Source: Leptospiraceae bacterium (GTDB taxonomy: Bacteria > Spirochaetota > Leptospiria > Leptospirales > Leptospiraceae). From it: a stretch of 64,000 bases of DNA. This document shows positions 43,661 through 52,754 of the stretch, in pieces; position 1 is the stretch's first letter, and every line of letters begins with the position of its first letter. Both the position numbers and the translations under genes were made by a program. The notes beneath the pieces are model-generated. The model was not told the DNA's origin. It did not search any database and worked only from the letters and a program-made list of their open reading frames with translations. The DNA is taken from the NCBI GenBank assembly GCA_024233865.1, contig JACKPA010000011.1:176992-240991 (forward strand). Reading direction: 5' to 3'.

Positions 43661-44875
43661 ATGGCTAAGGAAAAATTTGATCGCAGTAAGCCACACGTAA
43701 ACGTTGGCACAATAGGTCACGTAGACCATGGTAAAACGACATTGACTGCGGCGATTACATCGACGCTTGCGAGGAAAATCGGTGGAAAAAATAAGGCGGT
43801 GAAGTATGATGAAATTGATAACGCGCCTGAAGAACGTCAACGTGGGATCACGATAGCAACATCTCACCAAGAATATGAGACAGCAAATAGGCATTATGCT
43901 CATGTTGACTGTCCGGGACATGCGGATTATGTGAAAAACATGATCACAGGGGCAGCACAAATGGATGCAGCTATTTTGGTTGTATCTGCGACTGACGGTG
44001 CTATGCCTCAAACCAAAGAGCATATTCTTCTTGCAAGACAGGTTGGTGTTCCTTATGTTTTAGTATATTTGAACAAAGCTGACCAACTAGCTGAAGACGA
44101 GAGAGAAGAAATGATCGAAATGGTACAGGAAGAAGTGCGTGATTTATTGAAGAAATACGGTTTTCCAAAAGAAGGTCAGGGAGAAATTCCTTTTGTATCT
44201 GGTTCGGCTCTAAAAGCTATGGAAGGAGACGAAGGACCGCTTGGAGCAGAGTCTATTATGAAATTGGCAGATGCTTTAGACAGCTATGTTCCTGTTCCTA
44301 AAAGAGACATTGAAAGACCTTTTTTGATGCCTGTAGAGGATGTTTTTTCTATCACCGGTCGCGGGACTGTTGCGACAGGAAGAGTGGAAACAGGCGTTTT
44401 GAAGTTAAACGATGAAATTGAAATAGTTGGCATTAAAGATACGGCAAAAACGGTTGTAACCGGTATTGAGATGTTTAGAAAGTTACTAGATCAAGCTCAA
44501 TCAGGTGATAATATCGGAGCTCTTTTAAGAGGTGTTAAAAAAGAAGACATCGAAAGAGGACAGGTTTTGGCTAAACCAGGTTCCATTACACCACATAAAA
44601 AGTTTAAAGCTGAAGTTTATGTTTTAACGAAAGAAGAAGGCGGAAGACATACTCCTTTTGTGTCGAATTATAGACCTCAATTTTATTTTAGAACTACTGA
44701 TATAACCGGTGTTTGTATGTTGCCCGATGGAGTGCAAATGGTTATGCCTGGAGATAACGTTTCCGTTATGGTAGAGTTGATTCACCCTATTGCTATGGAT
44801 AAAGGTTTGAAGTTTGCTATTCGTGAGGGTGGTAAAACAATTGGTTCCGGTGTAGTAGCGGAGATAGTAGAGTAA
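43661..44875 (+). CDS. tuf: Elongation factor Tu
   Basis: A 404-residue GTPase that carries aminoacyl-tRNA to the ribosome. GTP-binding motifs are GHVDHGKTT, DCPGHADY, NKADQ and SGSALKA. The effector region reads RGITIATSHQEYET rather than the common NTSHVEYET, as in Leptospira. Domains 2 and 3 are complete (RGTVATGRVE; GGRHTPF). First gene of a 32-gene run that continues with rpsJ 7 bp downstream. Confidence 0.98.
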   Translation: MAKEKFDRSKPHVNVGTIGHVDHGKTTLTAAITSTLARKIGGKNKAVKYDEIDNAPEERQRGITIATSHQEYETANRHYAHVDCPGHADYVKNMITGAAQMDAAILVVSATDGAMPQTKEHILLARQVGVPYVLVYLNKADQLAEDEREEMIEMVQEEVRDLLKKYGFPKEGQGEIPFVSGSALKAMEGDEGPLGAESIMKLADALDSYVPVPKRDIERPFLMPVEDVFSITGRGTVATGRVETGVLKLNDEIEIVGIKDTAKTVVTGIEMFRKLLDQAQSGDNIGALLRGVKKEDIERGQVLAKPGSITPHKKFKAEVYVLTKEEGGRHTPFVSNYRPQFYFRTTDITGVCMLPDGVQMVMPGDNVSVMVELIHPIAMDKGLKFAIREGGKTIGSGVVAEIVE

Positions 44876-44882
44876 TCGGTAT

Positions 44883-45191
44883 ATGACGGGTCAGAAAATC
44901 AGGGTAAAATTAAGAGCTTTTGATCATAAGTTGATTGACCAGTCTACTCATGAAATTGTGGCAACGGCTAGAAGGACAGGGGCAAGGGTATCAGGTCCTA
45001 TACCGCTGCCCACAAAAATTGAGAAATATACTGTTTTAAGGTCACCTCATGTGAATAAGAAGTCAAGAGAGCAGTTTGAGATGAGAACTCATAAAAGATT
45101 AATTGATATTCTCGACACCAACGAAGATACTGTTGAAGCTTTGATGAAGTTACAGTTGCCAGCTGGGGTGTCTGTAGACATTAAGTCTTAG
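44883..45191 (+). CDS. rpsJ: 30S ribosomal protein S10
   Basis: A 102-residue protein with KIRVKLRAFDHKLIDQS at the start and VSGPIPLPTKIEKYTVLRSPHVNKKSREQFE in the middle (here in segments), the core S10 signature. It is a head protein of the small subunit and also the NusE antitermination factor. In many bacteria its gene leads the S10 operon; here it follows tuf by 7 bp. Confidence 0.97.
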   Translation: MTGQKIRVKLRAFDHKLIDQSTHEIVATARRTGARVSGPIPLPTKIEKYTVLRSPHVNKKSREQFEMRTHKRLIDILDTNEDTVEALMKLQLPAGVSVDIKS

Positions 45192-45210
45192 GAAAGGTTA
45201 GAGGTTTGTT

Positions 45211-45834
45211 ATGACAAAAGGTTTGATTGGGAAGAAGATAGGGATGTCGCAAGTTTATTCTGAAGATGGCAGATTGATACCTGTTACTATTTTAGAAATA
45301 GGTCCATGTAGTGTCTCTCAGGTTAGAACTAAAGAGAAAGATGGTTATACTGCTGTGCAGCTTGCCTATGGCGATGTAAAAGAAAGTAAGTTATCAAAGG
45401 CTGAGTTTTCGCATCTTTCCTCGAAAAGCATTTCTCCGAAAAGGTATTTGCAAGAGTTTGCATTGGAGGGAGAAGGTTTGCCGGAAGAAGGAAGCCTTTT
45501 GAAAATAACAGATATTTTTAAAACCAAAGATGTTGTTAAGGTTAGTGCAATAAGCAAAGGAAAAGGTTTTCAAGGTGTAATCAAGAGGCATGGTTTTCAT
45601 GGTGGTCCGGGCAAACATGGTTCGCGTAACCATAGACATCCAGGTTCTATAGGTGCCTGCTCTACGCCTTCAAGGGTTTTTAAGGGTGTTAAACTTCCTG
45701 GCAGAATGGGTGGAGGAAAGGCTACCATTATAAATTTAAAGATCATAAAAATTCTTGAAAAAGAAAATATATTGATGGTTTCGGGTTCTGTGCCTGGAAA
45801 TGCAAAAGGCATACTAACTATTGAAAAAATATAA
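45211..45834 (+). CDS. rplC: 50S ribosomal protein L3
   Basis: A 207-residue protein: LIGKKIGMSQVYSEDGRLIP at the N-terminus, then GKGFQGVIKRHGFHGGPG and HGSRNHRHPGSIG, which form the loop reaching towards the peptidyl transferase centre and carry the methylated Gln in other species. Normal length; second gene of the S10 cluster, with an AGGAAAGG region before it. Confidence 0.97.
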   Translation: MTKGLIGKKIGMSQVYSEDGRLIPVTILEIGPCSVSQVRTKEKDGYTAVQLAYGDVKESKLSKAEFSHLSSKSISPKRYLQEFALEGEGLPEEGSLLKITDIFKTKDVVKVSAISKGKGFQGVIKRHGFHGGPGKHGSRNHRHPGSIGACSTPSRVFKGVKLPGRMGGGKATIINLKIIKILEKENILMVSGSVPGNAKGILTIEKI

Positions 45835-45861
45835 ATGTTTTTCTAAGGGATTGATATAACA

Positions 45862-46497
45862 ATGATTGTTCAAAAGTTTTCAAAAGAAGGCAATAAGGTA
45901 GGCGAAGTGGAGCTTCCAAGCGATATATTTAATGAAAAGGTTAGTTTGGGTGCTATATATGATGCTATAAAAGCCGAAAATGCCAACCTTCGAACCGGAA
46001 ATCATTCCACGAAAACAAGGAGTGAGGTTAGTGGGGGCGGGAAAAAACCATGGGCTCAAAAAGGGACTGGTCGTGCTAGGCAAGGTTCTATAAGAGCACC
46101 TCAATGGGTTGGTGGTGGAATCGTTCACGGACCTAAAAAAAGGGATTATTCTATACCTTTATCTAGGAACATTAAAAGAAAAGCTGTGGTATCCATTTTA
46201 AATAAAAAGGCAGTGGAGCAAAGTGTTAAACTGCTTGAAGATGTTAGTTTGGATAATTATAGCACCAAAACGATATTTAGTGTTTTTAAAAATATGCAAA
46301 TTACTGATTCTGTTATTGGGTTTGTAGTTTCCGGTGAGGATAAAATTATTAAGAAGTCAGTAAAGAATATACCTAATGTGAAATATATTAACTCTAAACG
46401 TATTGCATGTCGAGATATATTGTACAACAGAAATTTGGTTATCACAGAGAGTGCTTTAAGCGAGATAGTCGCACAATATAAGGGAGTAAACAAATGA
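45862..46497 (+). CDS. rplD: 50S ribosomal protein L4
   Basis: A 211-residue protein. KTRSEVSGGGKKPWAQKGTG then RARQGSIRAPQW is the conserved extended loop that lines the exit tunnel. The stop overlaps the rplW start by 4 bp (ATGA). L4 controls its own operon in E. coli, but I see no matching leader structure before rpsJ. Confidence 0.96.
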   Translation: MIVQKFSKEGNKVGEVELPSDIFNEKVSLGAIYDAIKAENANLRTGNHSTKTRSEVSGGGKKPWAQKGTGRARQGSIRAPQWVGGGIVHGPKKRDYSIPLSRNIKRKAVVSILNKKAVEQSVKLLEDVSLDNYSTKTIFSVFKNMQITDSVIGFVVSGEDKIIKKSVKNIPNVKYINSKRIACRDILYNRNLVITESALSEIVAQYKGVNK

Positions 46498-46805
46498 TAG
46501 ATGTAAATAATGTGATTATTGCTCCTATGGTTACAGAAAAATCGAAATCACTTGAAGCAATCGGGGAATTGACTGGGAAGAGAACTGTAAAATATGTTTT
46601 TAAAGTCCATCCAAAGGCGGATAAATTGATGGTAAAAAACGCTTTAAAGGATATTTATCAGGTTCAAGCTGATTCGGTTAATATAATGGTATGTATAGGA
46701 AAAATGAAGAAATTTCGAAATTTTCCATCTAGAAGACCTCATTGGAAAAAAGCTATTGTGACTTTTAAAGATGGGGCGAATTTAGAGTTTTCAAAAGGTG
46801 TTTAG
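46494..46805 (+). CDS. rplW: 50S ribosomal protein L23
   Basis: A 103-residue protein located at the tunnel exit, where it docks trigger factor and SRP. IIAPMVTEKSKSLEA and VFKVHPKADKLMVKNALKDIY (in part) fit the family, as does the C-terminal RRPHWKKAIVTFKDG. It begins within the end of rplD. Confidence 0.95.
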   Translation: MIDVNNVIIAPMVTEKSKSLEAIGELTGKRTVKYVFKVHPKADKLMVKNALKDIYQVQADSVNIMVCIGKMKKFRNFPSRRPHWKKAIVTFKDGANLEFSKGV

Positions 46806-46807
46806 CG

Positions 46808-47653
46808 ATGGGAATAAAAAAATTCAAACCTGTGACTTCTTCAACACGATATAAGTCGGTTCTAGACTTTGCGGAAATAACTTGTGATATACCTCATAAG
46901 CCTTTGCTATCTACTTTAAATTACAAAGCGGGTAGAGGTGGAGACGGTTCTATTGCTGTCAGAAGGAAAGGCGGTAGAGTTAAAAGACTATATAGGATTA
47001 TAGATTTTAAAAGAAAAAAAGTAAATATTGAAGCGGTTGTTAAGACAATTGAATATGATCCAAATCGTTCTTGTTTTATTGCTTTGGTTTGTTATAAAGA
47101 TGGAGAATATTCGTATATTTTAGCACCGAAAGGCTTGAAAGTTGGAGAAACTGTTATTTCAGGTGAAAGCGTTGAGATTAAAGTTGGTAATTCCATGCCT
47201 TTGGATAAGATACCGCCTGGAACAAATGTTCATAATATTGAACTAAATCGTGGCAAAGGCGGACAATTCGCAAGGTCCGCGGGAGCATTTGCAACAGTGT
47301 CAGCTAAAGATGGTGATTATGTTAGTTTAAAATTACCTTCCAAAGAAGTAAGGAAGGTTCATAAATTTTGTTATGCCACAATAGGTGTTGTTGGAAATTT
47401 AGATCATAATTTAATTTCAATAGGAAAAGCGGGAAGGAATAGATGGAAAGGAAAGAGACCAAAGGTTCGTGGAGTTGTCATGAACCCAATTGATCATCCA
47501 CATGGTGGAGGAGAAGGTCGAACTTCTGGTGGTAGGCATCCGGTGACTCCTTGGGGTAAGCCTACAAAAGGTTATAAAACAAGGAAGAAGTCGAAAACAA
47601 GTAGTAAGTTTATCGTACAAGCAAGAAAAGGCAACAGAAGCAGGGGGAATTAA
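46808..47653 (+). CDS. rplB: 50S ribosomal protein L2
   Basis: A 281-residue protein of the peptidyl transferase region. Signatures are KPVTSSTRYKSV, RGGDGSIAVRRKGG, and the C-terminal VRGVVMNPIDHPHGGGEGRT carrying the conserved His of the HPHGGGEG loop. Length is a few residues above E. coli. Confidence 0.97.
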   Translation: MGIKKFKPVTSSTRYKSVLDFAEITCDIPHKPLLSTLNYKAGRGGDGSIAVRRKGGRVKRLYRIIDFKRKKVNIEAVVKTIEYDPNRSCFIALVCYKDGEYSYILAPKGLKVGETVISGESVEIKVGNSMPLDKIPPGTNVHNIELNRGKGGQFARSAGAFATVSAKDGDYVSLKLPSKEVRKVHKFCYATIGVVGNLDHNLISIGKAGRNRWKGKRPKVRGVVMNPIDHPHGGGEGRTSGGRHPVTPWGKPTKGYKTRKKSKTSSKFIVQARKGNRSRGN

Positions 47654-47656
47654 TCT

Positions 47657-47935
47657 ATGGCAAGGAGTATTAAAAAGGGTCCTTTTATAGATGAGCACTT
47701 GATGAAAAAGATTACCAAGATGAATTCGGAGAATTCAAAAAAACCTTTTAAAACATGGTCTAGGCGAAGCACTATCTTTCCTGATATGGTTGGTCATACC
47801 GTTATGATACATAATGGTAATAAGTTTATTCCTGTTTTTATAAATGATAATATGGTTGGTCATAAGCTTGGGGAATTTTCTCCTACAAGAACTTATAGAG
47901 GTCATGCCAATCTTGATAAAAAGGTTAGGAAGTAG
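47657..47935 (+). CDS. rpsS: 30S ribosomal protein S19
   Basis: A 92-residue head protein that binds S13. MARSIKKGPFIDEHLMKKI opens it; KTWSRRSTIFPDMVGHTVMIH and GEFSPTRTYRGH are the family hallmarks. It lies 3 bp after rplB and 2 bp before rplV. Confidence 0.96.
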   Translation: MARSIKKGPFIDEHLMKKITKMNSENSKKPFKTWSRRSTIFPDMVGHTVMIHNGNKFIPVFINDNMVGHKLGEFSPTRTYRGHANLDKKVRK

Positions 47936-47937
47936 TA

Positions 47938-48270
47938 ATGGAAGCGAAGGCTGTTGCAAAATATGTTCGTATATCTGCCAATAAAGCTCGTTTGGTTGCA
48001 AATGAAATTAGGGGTTATGATTATTACGAAGCAGTGGATATATTAAAATTTACTAATAAAAAAGCTGCTAGTTTATTGCTAAATGTTTTAAATTCTGCTT
48101 ATGCAAATGCTTTGAATATTGATGATAAAGTAGATTCTTCGAATTTATATATCAAAAAGGTGTATATCGATGAAGGACCAATGATGAAAAGGTTTCGAGC
48201 AAGAGCAAGAGGTCGAGCGGCAAGAATTCGGAAAAAGCTTAGCCATATTACAGTAGTATTATCAGATTAG
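47938..48270 (+). CDS. rplV: 50S ribosomal protein L22
   Basis: A 110-residue protein whose long beta-hairpin reaches the exit tunnel: KYVRISANKARLVANEIRG at the start and GPMMKRFRARARGRAARI, the hairpin plus C-terminal SHITVVLSD. Macrolide-resistance mutations map to this hairpin in other bacteria. Confidence 0.96.
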   Translation: MEAKAVAKYVRISANKARLVANEIRGYDYYEAVDILKFTNKKAASLLLNVLNSAYANALNIDDKVDSSNLYIKKVYIDEGPMMKRFRARARGRAARIRKKLSHITVVLSD

Positions 48271-48284
48271 TAGGTTTAGAAGGT

Positions 48285-48962
48285 ATGGGACAAAAAGTTA
48301 ATCCAATAGGTTTAAGGTTAGGAATCACAAGGTCTTGGGATTCTATTTGGTTTTCAAAAGAAGATTATTCTAAGTTTCTTCATGAAGATATCAAGATTAG
48401 AAAGTATATATCTCAAAGATTAAAAAATACTGCATTGGTAAGGATTGTTTTTGAAAGGTTTCCGGAAAAAGTAAATGTAAATCTTTATACGGCAAAACCA
48501 GGTTTGATAATAGGACCCAAAGGGAATAATATTGAAAGTTTAAAAAAGCAATTAAAACCAATGTCCAAGAAGCCGATTTTTATCAATATTATAGAAGTTA
48601 AAAAACCGGAAACAGTTGCACAAGCCATAGCAGAGACAATCGCAACTCATTTACAACAGAGAATGCCTTTTAGAAGAGTAATGAAGGCAGAACTTAGAAG
48701 GGCAATGAGAGGTGGCGTGGAAGGAATTAAGATATCTATTTCCGGAAGATTGAATGGCGCGGATATGGCAAGAACGGAAGTTTATAAAGACGGTCGAATT
48801 CCATTACATACATTGAGAGCTAAAATTGATTTAGGATTCAAAGAAGCTCTAACAACATTCGGTCAAATTGGTGTTAAAGTTTGGACTTACTCTGGTGATT
48901 ATATACCGAGTAAAAACGAAGAAATCGAAGACAGGTACACCGTTCGAAGAAGAACCGATTAA
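48285..48962 (+). CDS. rpsC: 30S ribosomal protein S3
   Basis: A 225-residue protein with a KH domain (GLIIGPKGNNIESLKKQL) and the C-terminal ARTEVYKDGRIPLHTLRA region of the mRNA entry channel. The start GQKVNPIGLRLGITRSWDS is family-typical. Confidence 0.97.
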   Translation: MGQKVNPIGLRLGITRSWDSIWFSKEDYSKFLHEDIKIRKYISQRLKNTALVRIVFERFPEKVNVNLYTAKPGLIIGPKGNNIESLKKQLKPMSKKPIFINIIEVKKPETVAQAIAETIATHLQQRMPFRRVMKAELRRAMRGGVEGIKISISGRLNGADMARTEVYKDGRIPLHTLRAKIDLGFKEALTTFGQIGVKVWTYSGDYIPSKNEEIEDRYTVRRRTD

Positions 48963-48986
48963 TAAAATTTTTGAGGTTTAGGTATT

Positions 48987-49400
48987 ATGTTATCACCAAA
49001 GCGTGTAAAATATAGAAAAAGACAGCGGGGCAGGTTGAAGGGCAAAGATGAGACTGGTAATAGAGTTTCGTTTGGTGAATATGGCTTGATGGCTACGGAA
49101 TCGGGCAGGATTACTGCTAGGCAAATAGAAGCAGCGCGTATTAGCATCAATAGAAGGATAAAAAGAGGTGGAAAGATATGGATAAGAATATTTCCACAAT
49201 TACCTGTTACCAAAAAACCAGCCGAAACTAGGATGGGAAAAGGAAAAGGAAGTCCAGAATTTTGGATTGCTGAAGTGAGACCAGGTAGGATGTTGTTTGA
49301 AATGAGCGGTGTTGATGAAGCTATTGCAAAACAAGCTTTGGAAATTGCATCCTATAAATTACCTATATCAGCAGAATTTGTTAAGAGGACAATATTATGA
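48987..49400 (+). CDS. rplP: 50S ribosomal protein L16
   Basis: A 137-residue protein close to the A-site tRNA. LSPKRVKYRKRQRGR at the start and RMGKGKGSPEFWIAEVRPG in the second half are diagnostic. Its stop overlaps the start of rpmC by 4 bp. Confidence 0.97.
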   Translation: MLSPKRVKYRKRQRGRLKGKDETGNRVSFGEYGLMATESGRITARQIEAARISINRRIKRGGKIWIRIFPQLPVTKKPAETRMGKGKGSPEFWIAEVRPGRMLFEMSGVDEAIAKQALEIASYKLPISAEFVKRTIL

Positions 49401-49600
49401 AAAAGGGTAACCTTAAAGAACTGAAGGATACTGAAGTTATTCAGCAACTTAAAGATGCAAGGAAAGAGTTACGCGAACAGAGGTTTCAGTTTGCTGTTGC
49501 AAAATCCTTGGAGAACCCAAGAAAAATACGAAATCTCCGAAAGAAGATAGCTAGATTATTAACTATCCAAAATGAGAGAAAGAGTTTAAACCAACAATAG
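49397..49600 (+). CDS. rpmC: 50S ribosomal protein L29
   Basis: A 67-residue two-helix protein near the tunnel exit. FQFAVAKSLENPRKIRNLRK then IARLLTIQNER is the conserved end of L29. It starts inside the stop of rplP and is followed by 30 bp before rpsQ. Confidence 0.93.
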   Translation: MKKGNLKELKDTEVIQQLKDARKELREQRFQFAVAKSLENPRKIRNLRKKIARLLTIQNERKSLNQQ

Positions 49601-49630
49601 TTAATATTTTTATTATAAAAAAGGCCAAAG

Positions 49631-49891
49631 ATGAGTGAGCGAGTTAGTACGAAAAAGACTGTGCAAGGTAAAGTAGTTAGTTCTGTAATGGATAAAACAG
49701 CAGTTATAGAGCTGGTGTTTATGCATACGCACCCTATATTTAAAAAAATAACAAGAAAAACGAAAAAAGTAAAAATTCATGACGAGAGAAATGAATGCAA
49801 TATAGGTGATTTGGTTATAGCAGTTGAAACGAGACCGCTTTCAAAGTTCAAAAGACATAGATTATTAAAAATAGTAGAGAGGGCTAAGTAA
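49631..49891 (+). CDS. rpsQ: 30S ribosomal protein S17
   Basis: An 86-residue OB-fold protein. VQGKVVSSVMDKTAVIELV, then HDERNECNIGDLVIAVETRP and LSKFKRHRLLKIVE match the S17 signature. It stops 1 bp before rplN. Confidence 0.95.
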   Translation: MSERVSTKKTVQGKVVSSVMDKTAVIELVFMHTHPIFKKITRKTKKVKIHDERNECNIGDLVIAVETRPLSKFKRHRLLKIVERAK

Positions 49892-49892
49892 A

Positions 49893-50285
49893 ATGATTCA
49901 AATGCAAACATATTTACAGGTGGCTGATAATTCTGGTATAAAAAGAGTTCAATGCATAAAAGTGTTAGGTGGTTCCAAGAAGAGGTATGCTACTATCGGT
50001 GATGAGATAATTGTTGCCGTTAAATCCGCTCAACCGGCTTATGGGACTAGGGATTCGTCCGGAAAGAAAATCCATAACAAAGTGGTTCAAAGAGCTGTGG
50101 TTGTAAGAACAAAAAAAGAAGTGGCAAGACCTGATGGCTCTTATATAAGGTTTGATGATAATGCAGTTGCTATTGTGGACGATAAAGGTAATCCAAAAGG
50201 TACGAGGATTTTTGGCCCCGTGGCAAGGGAGCTAAGAGATAAAAAATATATGAAAATTGTTTCCTTAGCGCCAGAGGTATTATAA
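49893..50285 (+). CDS. rplN: 50S ribosomal protein L14 with lineage-type insertion
   Basis: A 130-residue protein at the subunit interface. It has the family core (LQVADNSGIKRVQCIKVLGG, then RPDGSYIRFDDNAVAIVD and GTRIFGPVARELR). It is about 8 residues longer than the usual 122 because the loop before AVVVRTKK is extended (SAQPAYGTRDSSGKKIHNKV). I recall a similar extended loop in Leptospira L14, so it supports the taxonomic call. Confidence 0.96.
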   Translation: MIQMQTYLQVADNSGIKRVQCIKVLGGSKKRYATIGDEIIVAVKSAQPAYGTRDSSGKKIHNKVVQRAVVVRTKKEVARPDGSYIRFDDNAVAIVDDKGNPKGTRIFGPVARELRDKKYMKIVSLAPEVL

Positions 50286-50286
50286 G

Positions 50287-50643
50287 ATGAAAAGCAAACT
50301 ATCTGATAAAAATATTCAACCTGTCAAATTTAAAAAAGTTTTTTTAAAACGCGACGATGAGGTTGTTTGTATTGCCGGAAAAGACAAAGGTAAGCGTGGT
50401 AAAATTTTAGCCCTAGACAAGAAAAAAGGTAAGGTAGTTGTTTCGGGGGTTAACAAGAGGAAAAAGTTTCTTAGACCTACTCAGGAAAATCCTAGAGGTG
50501 GTGAGATTGAAATAGAAAGCCCTATACATATTTCTAACGTTATGTATTTTGATTCAAAAACAAAAAAAGGGGTTAGATTATCATTTCGTGATCTGAATGG
50601 AAAGAAAGTTAGAGTTATTAAAAAGGATAATCGAGAAGTATAG
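50287..50643 (+). CDS. rplX: 50S ribosomal protein L24
   Basis: A 118-residue KOW-domain protein, an assembly initiator of the large subunit. DEVVCIAGKDKGKRGKILAL is the KOW motif; ESPIHISNVMYFDSKTKKGV follows. It has about 15 extra N-terminal residues compared with E. coli. Confidence 0.95.
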   Translation: MKSKLSDKNIQPVKFKKVFLKRDDEVVCIAGKDKGKRGKILALDKKKGKVVVSGVNKRKKFLRPTQENPRGGEIEIESPIHISNVMYFDSKTKKGVRLSFRDLNGKKVRVIKKDNREV

Positions 50644-50645
50644 AG

Positions 50646-51194
50646 ATGTACCAGTCAAGATTAAAAAAACTGTATAGTGAAAAAATAAAGCCCTCTCTTA
50701 TTAAAAAATACAACTTCAAGACGCCTATGCAAGCGCCGAGATTGGAGAAAATTGTTATAAATGTTGGTATGGGAGACGGGCATTCTAATCCAAAAGCGTT
50801 GGATTCTGCCATTGAAACAATAGGTATTATTACAGGTCAAAAAGCTGTTAAAACAAAGGCAAAAAAGTCAATAGCCGGATTTAAACTTCGTGAAGAAATG
50901 AACATAGGCTGCATGGTAACGTTACGAGGTGAAAGAATGTATGATTTTTTGGATAAACTAATAAATATTGCTTTACCTCGGGTAAGGGATTTTAAAGGTC
51001 TTAATCCAAAAGGTTTTGATGGCAGAGGAAATTATAATTTGGGTATAAAAGAACAGATTATTTTTCCAGAAATACAATTTGATAAAATTGCTAAGGTTCA
51101 TGGAATGAATATTACTGTGGTGACTAGTGCAGATACGGATATCCAAGCTTTTGATTTGTTAGAGGCATTTGGAATGCCATATAGGAAAAAATAG
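50646..51194 (+). CDS. rplE: 50S ribosomal protein L5
   Basis: A 182-residue protein binding 5S rRNA. APRLEKIVINVGMGDGHSN, then GFKLREEMNIGCMVTLRGER and RDFKGLNPKGFDGRGNYNLG are the hallmark segments. Confidence 0.97.
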   Translation: MYQSRLKKLYSEKIKPSLIKKYNFKTPMQAPRLEKIVINVGMGDGHSNPKALDSAIETIGIITGQKAVKTKAKKSIAGFKLREEMNIGCMVTLRGERMYDFLDKLINIALPRVRDFKGLNPKGFDGRGNYNLGIKEQIIFPEIQFDKIAKVHGMNITVVTSADTDIQAFDLLEAFGMPYRKK

Positions 51195-51207
51195 AAGGAG
51201 TACATAA

Positions 51208-51393
51208 GTGGCAAAAAAGTCATTGGTTGAAAAACATCTAAAAGTTAAGAAATTCCATGTAAGGGAATACAATCGTTGTCCACTATGTGGCAGACCTCGA
51301 GGATATATAAGAAGATTTAATATGTGTCGATTATGCTTTAGGAAATTGGCTGCATCAGGTCAAATTCCCGGAGTCATCAAGTCGTCTTGGTAA
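51208..51393 (+). CDS. rpsN: 30S ribosomal protein S14, zinc-binding type
   Basis: A 61-residue short-form S14. The two CxxC pairs (CPLCGRPRGYIRRFNMCRLC) bind zinc, unlike the long zinc-free paralogue of many bacteria. It starts with GTG at 51208 after an AGAAGGAG site. FRKLAASGQIPGVIKSSW is the normal C-terminus. Confidence 0.97.
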   Translation: MAKKSLVEKHLKVKKFHVREYNRCPLCGRPRGYIRRFNMCRLCFRKLAASGQIPGVIKSSW

Positions 51394-51410
51394 AATAAGG
51401 AAGGGATAGA

Positions 51411-51809
51411 ATGAGTTTATCAGATCCAATTGCAGATATGCTTACAAGAATACGAAATGCTTCAAGAGCTGGCCATCCAAATTGTATGGTATCGTATAGT
51501 AATATCAAAAAATCGGTTTTAGAAATCTTACAAAGTGAAGGTTTTATAAAAGAGTTTCAGTTGTTAGAAGAAAATAACAAAAAGGATTTACAAGTTGCTT
51601 TAAAGTATACTCCTAAGAAAAAGCCTGTTATACAAGAAATTATAAAAATTTCAAGACCCGGCCGTAGGGTTTATCAGAAATGGGAAGAGATAAAACCGGT
51701 TAAAAGTAATTTAGGTATTTCCGTAATTTCTACATCAAAAGGAATTATGACGAATAAAAAGGCAAGAAACCTCCGAGTTGGTGGAGAAGTTATATTTAAA
51801 GTTTCTTAA
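51411..51809 (+). CDS. rpsH: 30S ribosomal protein S8
   Basis: A 132-residue 16S-binding protein. SLSDPIADMLTRIRNASRAG opens it; GLGISVISTSKGIMT appears here as NLGISVISTSKGIMTNKKAR. It is an operon regulator in E. coli (binding spc mRNA); no such site was searched out here. Confidence 0.97.
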   Translation: MSLSDPIADMLTRIRNASRAGHPNCMVSYSNIKKSVLEILQSEGFIKEFQLLEENNKKDLQVALKYTPKKKPVIQEIIKISRPGRRVYQKWEEIKPVKSNLGISVISTSKGIMTNKKARNLRVGGEVIFKVS

Positions 51810-51842
51810 GTCTTTATAACAAAATTTAATGGGTGGATTGCT

Positions 51843-52382
51843 ATGTCTAGGATCGGAAAAAGTATTATTAAACTACCGCCGAAGGTAGAGGTCAAACAGG
51901 AAAGTGATTTTATAGAGGTAAAGGGACCTAAGGGAAATCTTAAATGTCCTATGTATCAAAATATAGAGATGCATAAAGATGGAGATGTTATAAGGTTTGA
52001 AAGAAAAGACGAAGAAAAGAATACCTTGGCGTTACATGGTTTGGCTAGAACTTTACTTTATAATTGTGTGAAAGGCGTTTCTGAAGGTTGGGAAAAAAAC
52101 CTTGAGATTTTTGGAGTAGGTTATAGGGCACAAAAAAAGGGAGATACTTTAGTGTTAAGTTTAGGGTATTCTCATGAAGTGAGTTTTAAAGAACCTCCTG
52201 GTGTATCGATTAATGTAATAGATCAGTTAAAGATTAAAATTGCTGGTGCTGATAAACAAATGGTTGGACAGGTTGCCGCTGATATAAGGTCTTTAAAATT
52301 GCCTGAACCTTATAAAGGGAAAGGTATTAAGTATTCGGATGAAAGAATTATAAGAAAAGCAGGAAAAACGGGTAAAAAGTAG
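51843..52382 (+). CDS. rplF: 50S ribosomal protein L6
   Basis: A 179-residue protein. SRIGKSIIKLPPKVEV at the start, FGVGYRAQKKGDTLVLSLGY, and the C-terminal PEPYKGKGIKYSDERIIRKAGKTGKK region (read in parts) are diagnostic. It sits near the GTPase-associated centre. Confidence 0.97.
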   Translation: MSRIGKSIIKLPPKVEVKQESDFIEVKGPKGNLKCPMYQNIEMHKDGDVIRFERKDEEKNTLALHGLARTLLYNCVKGVSEGWEKNLEIFGVGYRAQKKGDTLVLSLGYSHEVSFKEPPGVSINVIDQLKIKIAGADKQMVGQVAADIRSLKLPEPYKGKGIKYSDERIIRKAGKTGKK

Positions 52383-52385
52383 ACC

Positions 52386-52754
52386 ATGATAAATAAAGAA
52401 AATAAGTTAGTAAAGGCAAACCGTAGAAAGGAAAGAGCAAAATTTAAATTGAAAGGCTACGGTAACAGGCCAAGGCTTGTTTTTAATAAAACAAATAGGT
52501 ATTTAATTGCTCAAGTAGTTGATGATACTCAAGGGAAAACTATAGCTTATGCTACTACTGCTGAAAAGGATTTTTCTGTTTCGGGATATTCTCGGAAAAA
52601 TAAAGAAGCAGCCTCGGAATTAGGTAAACTAATTGCCACAAGAGCTAAGAACAACGGTATCGATAAAGTGATGTTGGATAGATCGGGTATGATTTATCAT
52701 GGGAAAATAGCATCTTTTGCAGAAGCAGCGAGAGAAAAAGGGTTGGAATTTTAA
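52386..52754 (+). CDS. rplR: 50S ribosomal protein L18
   Basis: A 122-residue 5S-binding protein. NRPRLVFNKTNRYLIAQVVDD, DRSGMIYHGKIASFAEAARE and the C-terminal GLEF are typical. It ends exactly where rpsE begins. Confidence 0.96.
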   Translation: MINKENKLVKANRRKERAKFKLKGYGNRPRLVFNKTNRYLIAQVVDDTQGKTIAYATTAEKDFSVSGYSRKNKEAASELGKLIATRAKNNGIDKVMLDRSGMIYHGKIASFAEAAREKGLEF